A stretch of 5,803 bases of DNA, from the NCBI GenBank assembly GCA_025934385.1, contig JAICYE010000161.1:1-5803 (forward strand), written 5' to 3'. Position 1 is the stretch's first letter; each line of letters opens with the position of its first letter. This stretch comes from Acidimicrobiia bacterium. Lineage in GTDB: Bacteria > Actinomycetota > Acidimicrobiia > IMCC26256 > BP-133. The position numbers and the translations under genes are program-made. Shown here piece after piece: positions 3,996 to 5,803 of the stretch. The notes below the pieces were generated by a model. That model did no database searches. It was not told where the DNA came from and saw only the letters and a program-made list of their open reading frames with translations.

Positions 3996-5803
3996 CCCGT
4001 CCTCCGCATCCGGCGCTTCTGCTCGACGAAGTCGACGAGGACGTAGTCGCCCAGCGTCTCCGGCGTCGTGAAGAACGCCCGGCCCCGGTTCATCTCGGTC
4101 ATCCGCTCGACGAAGCGGCGCAGCCCGGAGCTGGCGTCGAGCATGAACGTGTTGATGCGGATGCCGTCGCGGGTGCAGCGGTGGACCTCGGCCAGCGTCT
4201 TGTCGATCGTCTCCCGGACCGGCGGGTAGTGGAAGAAGACCTGCCCGTCGGTGATGTGGGCGGTGGGCTCGCCGTCGGTGATCATGATGATCTGGCGGGT
4301 GCCGCTCTCGTGGGCCAGCATTTGCCGGGCCAGCAGGAAGGCGTGCTGCATGTTGGTGCCGTAGACGAAGTCCCACGAGACCTCGGGGAGCTGCGCCGCC
4401 TTCAGTGGGCGGGCGACCTCGGAGAAGCCGACGATGCCGAGGAAGTCTCTCGGGAACTGGCTGGTGATGAGGGCGTGGAGCGCCACCGCCACCTTCTTGG
4501 CCGCCAGGAAGTTGTCCCGCATCGGCATCGACAGCGACAGGTCGAGCATCAGCACCGTGGCCGAGCGGGACAGGTGCTCCATCTGCTCGACCTCGAAGTC
4601 CTCCGGCGCCAGGCGGACGGGCGTGCCCGCCCCCCGGCGGCCCAGGGCGTTACGAACGGTCTGCTCGACGTTGAGGGCGAACGGGTCGCCGAACTCGTAG
4701 GGCTTGTGTTCGTTGGCCCGCTCGTGGCCGCTGCCGACCCGCTCGACCTTGTGGCCGCCGAGCCGGTCCTTGGCCAGCTTGGAGAACAGCTCCGACAGCG
4801 CCCGCTGGCCGATGCGGCGCAGGCCCTTGGGGGTGAGCTCGTAGCGGCCGTCGCGGCTGTCGATCAGGCCGGCGTCCTCCAGCATCCTGGCCAGCTTGGC
4901 CAGCTGCTCGAGGCTGTCGGCGGCGTCGTCGCCGAGGAGCGCCCGGGCCCGGTCGACGTCGGCCTCGGCCAGCTGGGCCGGCGAAGTGGCCGAGCGCAGC
5001 AGGTGCTCCAGCTCGTCGAGGTCGCCGAGCCGCTCGAGCAGCGATGGAGCCCCGGCCAGGTTGAGCGGATCCGTGCCGGAGAAGTCGTAGCCCCGGTCCC
5101 AGCCGAGGTCGGGAAAGGCGCCCTGCAGGTGGCGGGCCAGCTCGTTCATCTGCCAGGAGAGGTCGAGGTCGCCGAGGAGCTCCTCGGCCAGCTCCTCGAG
5201 CTGGCGGCGCTGCTCCTCCGACATCGACGACAGGAGTGCCTGCATCTGGGCCATCGACCGGGCCATCTGCTCCAGCAGCTCGTCGAGGCTCTGCGGGTTG
5301 CCGGGGAAGAACTGGCCGTGGCGCTCCATGAAGCCGGCGAAGTCCGGTTCCTCGCCGGCCTCCCGGGCGGCCAGCATCTCGTTGAGCTCGGCCAGCATGT
5401 CCTTGAGGGCCTGCATCCGCTCCGGCGCCATGTCGGCCATGCCCTGGGCCATGCGGTTGAACTGACTCTGGATCAGCTGCCGGCGCAGCTCGTCGCGCAG
5501 CTCCTCGACGAGCGCGGCCCAGCCGTCGGCGCCGAGCCGGTCCGCCAACTCGGTGCGGGCCTGCTGCCCGGTGCGGTTGGACAGCAGCATCGTCAGGCGT
5601 TCCTCGACGCCATCGCTGCCGTCGATGCTGAAGTCGCAGACCCCGTCGAATGCCCGCACGTCGACGTCGCTCCAGCCGGCGTCGGCCAGGATGGCCCGCA
5701 CCCGCTCGGCGTTGCCGAAGGCCAGAGGTCCCGGCGCGGTGGGATCGGGTGCAGCAGGTGTTGATTCAAGCTTATCGGCCAGGATGTCGAAGCCCACGGT
5801 GAA
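3992..5803 (-). CDS. VWA-domain protein (Rv0959-like) with a foreign N-terminus; 5' end may lie outside the window
   Basis: Residues from about 105 to the end (601 if started at GTG 5797) match actinobacterial VWA proteins of the Rv0959 type, which usually sit beside a MoxR/Mg-chelatase-like AAA+ ATPase and may act as its metal-binding partner. Visible parts: an acidic, Met-rich helical region (110-210: QSQFNRMAQGMADM, GEEPDFAGFMERHGQFFPGNPQ), a middle region with YDFSG.DPL (237-245) and a winged-helix-like LTPKGLRRIGQRAL (321-334), then KPYEFGDPF and the VWA domain (about 413-590). The MIDAS is complete: Asp419-x-Ser421-x-Ser423, Thr481 (YGTNMQH) and Asp508 (TDGEPTAH). The normal ~170-180-residue N-terminus is missing; residues 1-~105 resemble a methyltransferase tail instead. 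The frame is still open at the right edge, so the true start may be further upstream. No ATPase partner is visible. The TAG stop overlaps the macrodomain stop. Confidence 0.88.
   Translation of the reverse strand, partial: FTVGFDILADKLESTPAAPDPTAPGPLAFGNAERVRAILADAGWSDVDVRAFDGVCDFSIDGSDGVEERLTMLLSNRTGQQARTELADRLGADGWAALVEELRDELRRQLIQSQFNRMAQGMADMAPERMQALKDMLAELNEMLAAREAGEEPDFAGFMERHGQFFPGNPQSLDELLEQMARSMAQMQALLSSMSEEQRRQLEELAEELLGDLDLSWQMNELARHLQGAFPDLGWDRGYDFSGTDPLNLAGAPSLLERLGDLDELEHLLRSATSPAQLAEADVDRARALLGDDAADSLEQLAKLARMLEDAGLIDSRDGRYELTPKGLRRIGQRALSELFSKLAKDRLGGHKVERVGSGHERANEHKPYEFGDPFALNVEQTVRNALGRRGAGTPVRLAPEDFEVEQMEHLSRSATVLMLDLSLSMPMRDNFLAAKKVAVALHALITSQFPRDFLGIVGFSEVARPLKAAQLPEVSWDFVYGTNMQHAFLLARQMLAHESGTRQIIMITDGEPTAHITDGQVFFHYPPVRETIDKTLAEVHRCTRDGIRINTFMLDASSGLRRFVERMTEMNRGRAFFTTPETLGDYVLVDFVEQKRRMRRTG
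5485..5803 (-). other. Methyltransferase-like C-terminal segment fused in frame to the VWA protein
   Basis: Residues 1-~104 of the VWA ORF contain APGPLAFGNAERVRAILADAGWSDVDV followed by DGVEERLTMLL, RARTEL-like text and GWAALVEELRDEL. This order is characteristic of the last ~100 residues of actinobacterial class I SAM-dependent methyltransferases (UbiE/YafE-like), after the Rossmann core. No SAM-binding GxGxG core is in the window. The likely join is at ELRDELRRQL (99-108), wording that fits both families. A 9-bp direct repeat, GCGCAGCTC on the plus strand, occurs at 5483-5491 and 5495-5503, exactly there. The family assignment rests on remembered family text, not an alignment. Confidence 0.65.

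Noticed and set aside
3461..5764. A 767-residue open frame on the plus strand
   Set aside because: It lies antisense to the VWA gene and out of frame with the macrodomain gene, is rich in Arg, His, Gly and Val without recognisable domains, and is explained by GC-rich codon bias.
3501..5803. Macrodomain plus VWA genes as an ADP-ribosylation-based defence or ter-like system
   Set aside because: The genes are convergent, not co-transcribed; no ADP-ribosyltransferase, toxin, Ter protein or nuclease is visible, and the VWA protein belongs to a common housekeeping-type actinobacterial family.

Overview
The window looks like chromosomal DNA from a high-GC actinobacterium, possibly a deep-branching or uncultured lineage. 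The evidence is very GC-rich coding sequence on both strands, a WhiB-family iron-sulfur regulator (found essentially only in Actinobacteria and their phages), a SigE-like ECF sigma factor paired with a zinc anti-sigma factor, an F420-type luciferase-like oxidoreductase, and a VWA protein of the kind encoded by mycobacterial Rv0959. GTG starts and weak or absent Shine-Dalgarno sequences at several genes suggest that leaderless transcripts are common here. I see no tRNA, rRNA, CRISPR array, insertion sequence, integrase or other mark of an accessory island.

Layout, left to right. Positions 1-940 hold a minus-strand stress and export block: tatA, then a SigE-like sigma factor, then an anti-sigma factor that overlaps the sigma stop codon by one base and runs off the left edge. 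A good ECF-type promoter sits directly in front of the sigma gene, placed so that transcription would begin at or next to its GTG start. Position 1056-2045 (minus) is an LLM-class flavin/F420 oxidoreductase. It is divergent from glutamate formimidoyltransferase (2145-3029, plus); the 99-bp gap between them contains a perfect 9-bp-arm palindrome and a stem-loop. The formimidoyltransferase gene overlaps the tail of a convergent whiB gene (3013-3297, minus) by 17 bp. A 203-bp gap separates whiB from a MacroD/YmdB-like macrodomain protein (3501-3995, plus), whose stop codon overlaps the stop of a long convergent VWA-domain gene (3992 to the right edge, minus).

How the genes fit together. The only clear functional unit is tatA-sigma-anti-sigma: envelope-stress signalling next to a protein-export component, which recalls the mycobacterial sigE-rseA-htrA-tatB cluster. 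The oxidoreductase, formimidoyltransferase, WhiB, macrodomain and VWA genes look like ordinary chromosomal neighbours, and I cannot support a single new multi-gene system.

The points most worth a second look are: (1) the N-terminal ~100 residues of the VWA ORF resemble the C-terminal end of a SAM-dependent methyltransferase, replacing the normal VWA N-terminus in frame (a natural fusion, a recombinant, or an assembly chimera); (2) the macrodomain has Cys where MacroD/YmdB enzymes carry a catalytic Asp; (3) the apparently self-regulated, leaderless ECF promoter; and (4) the operator-like palindrome at 2090-2108.
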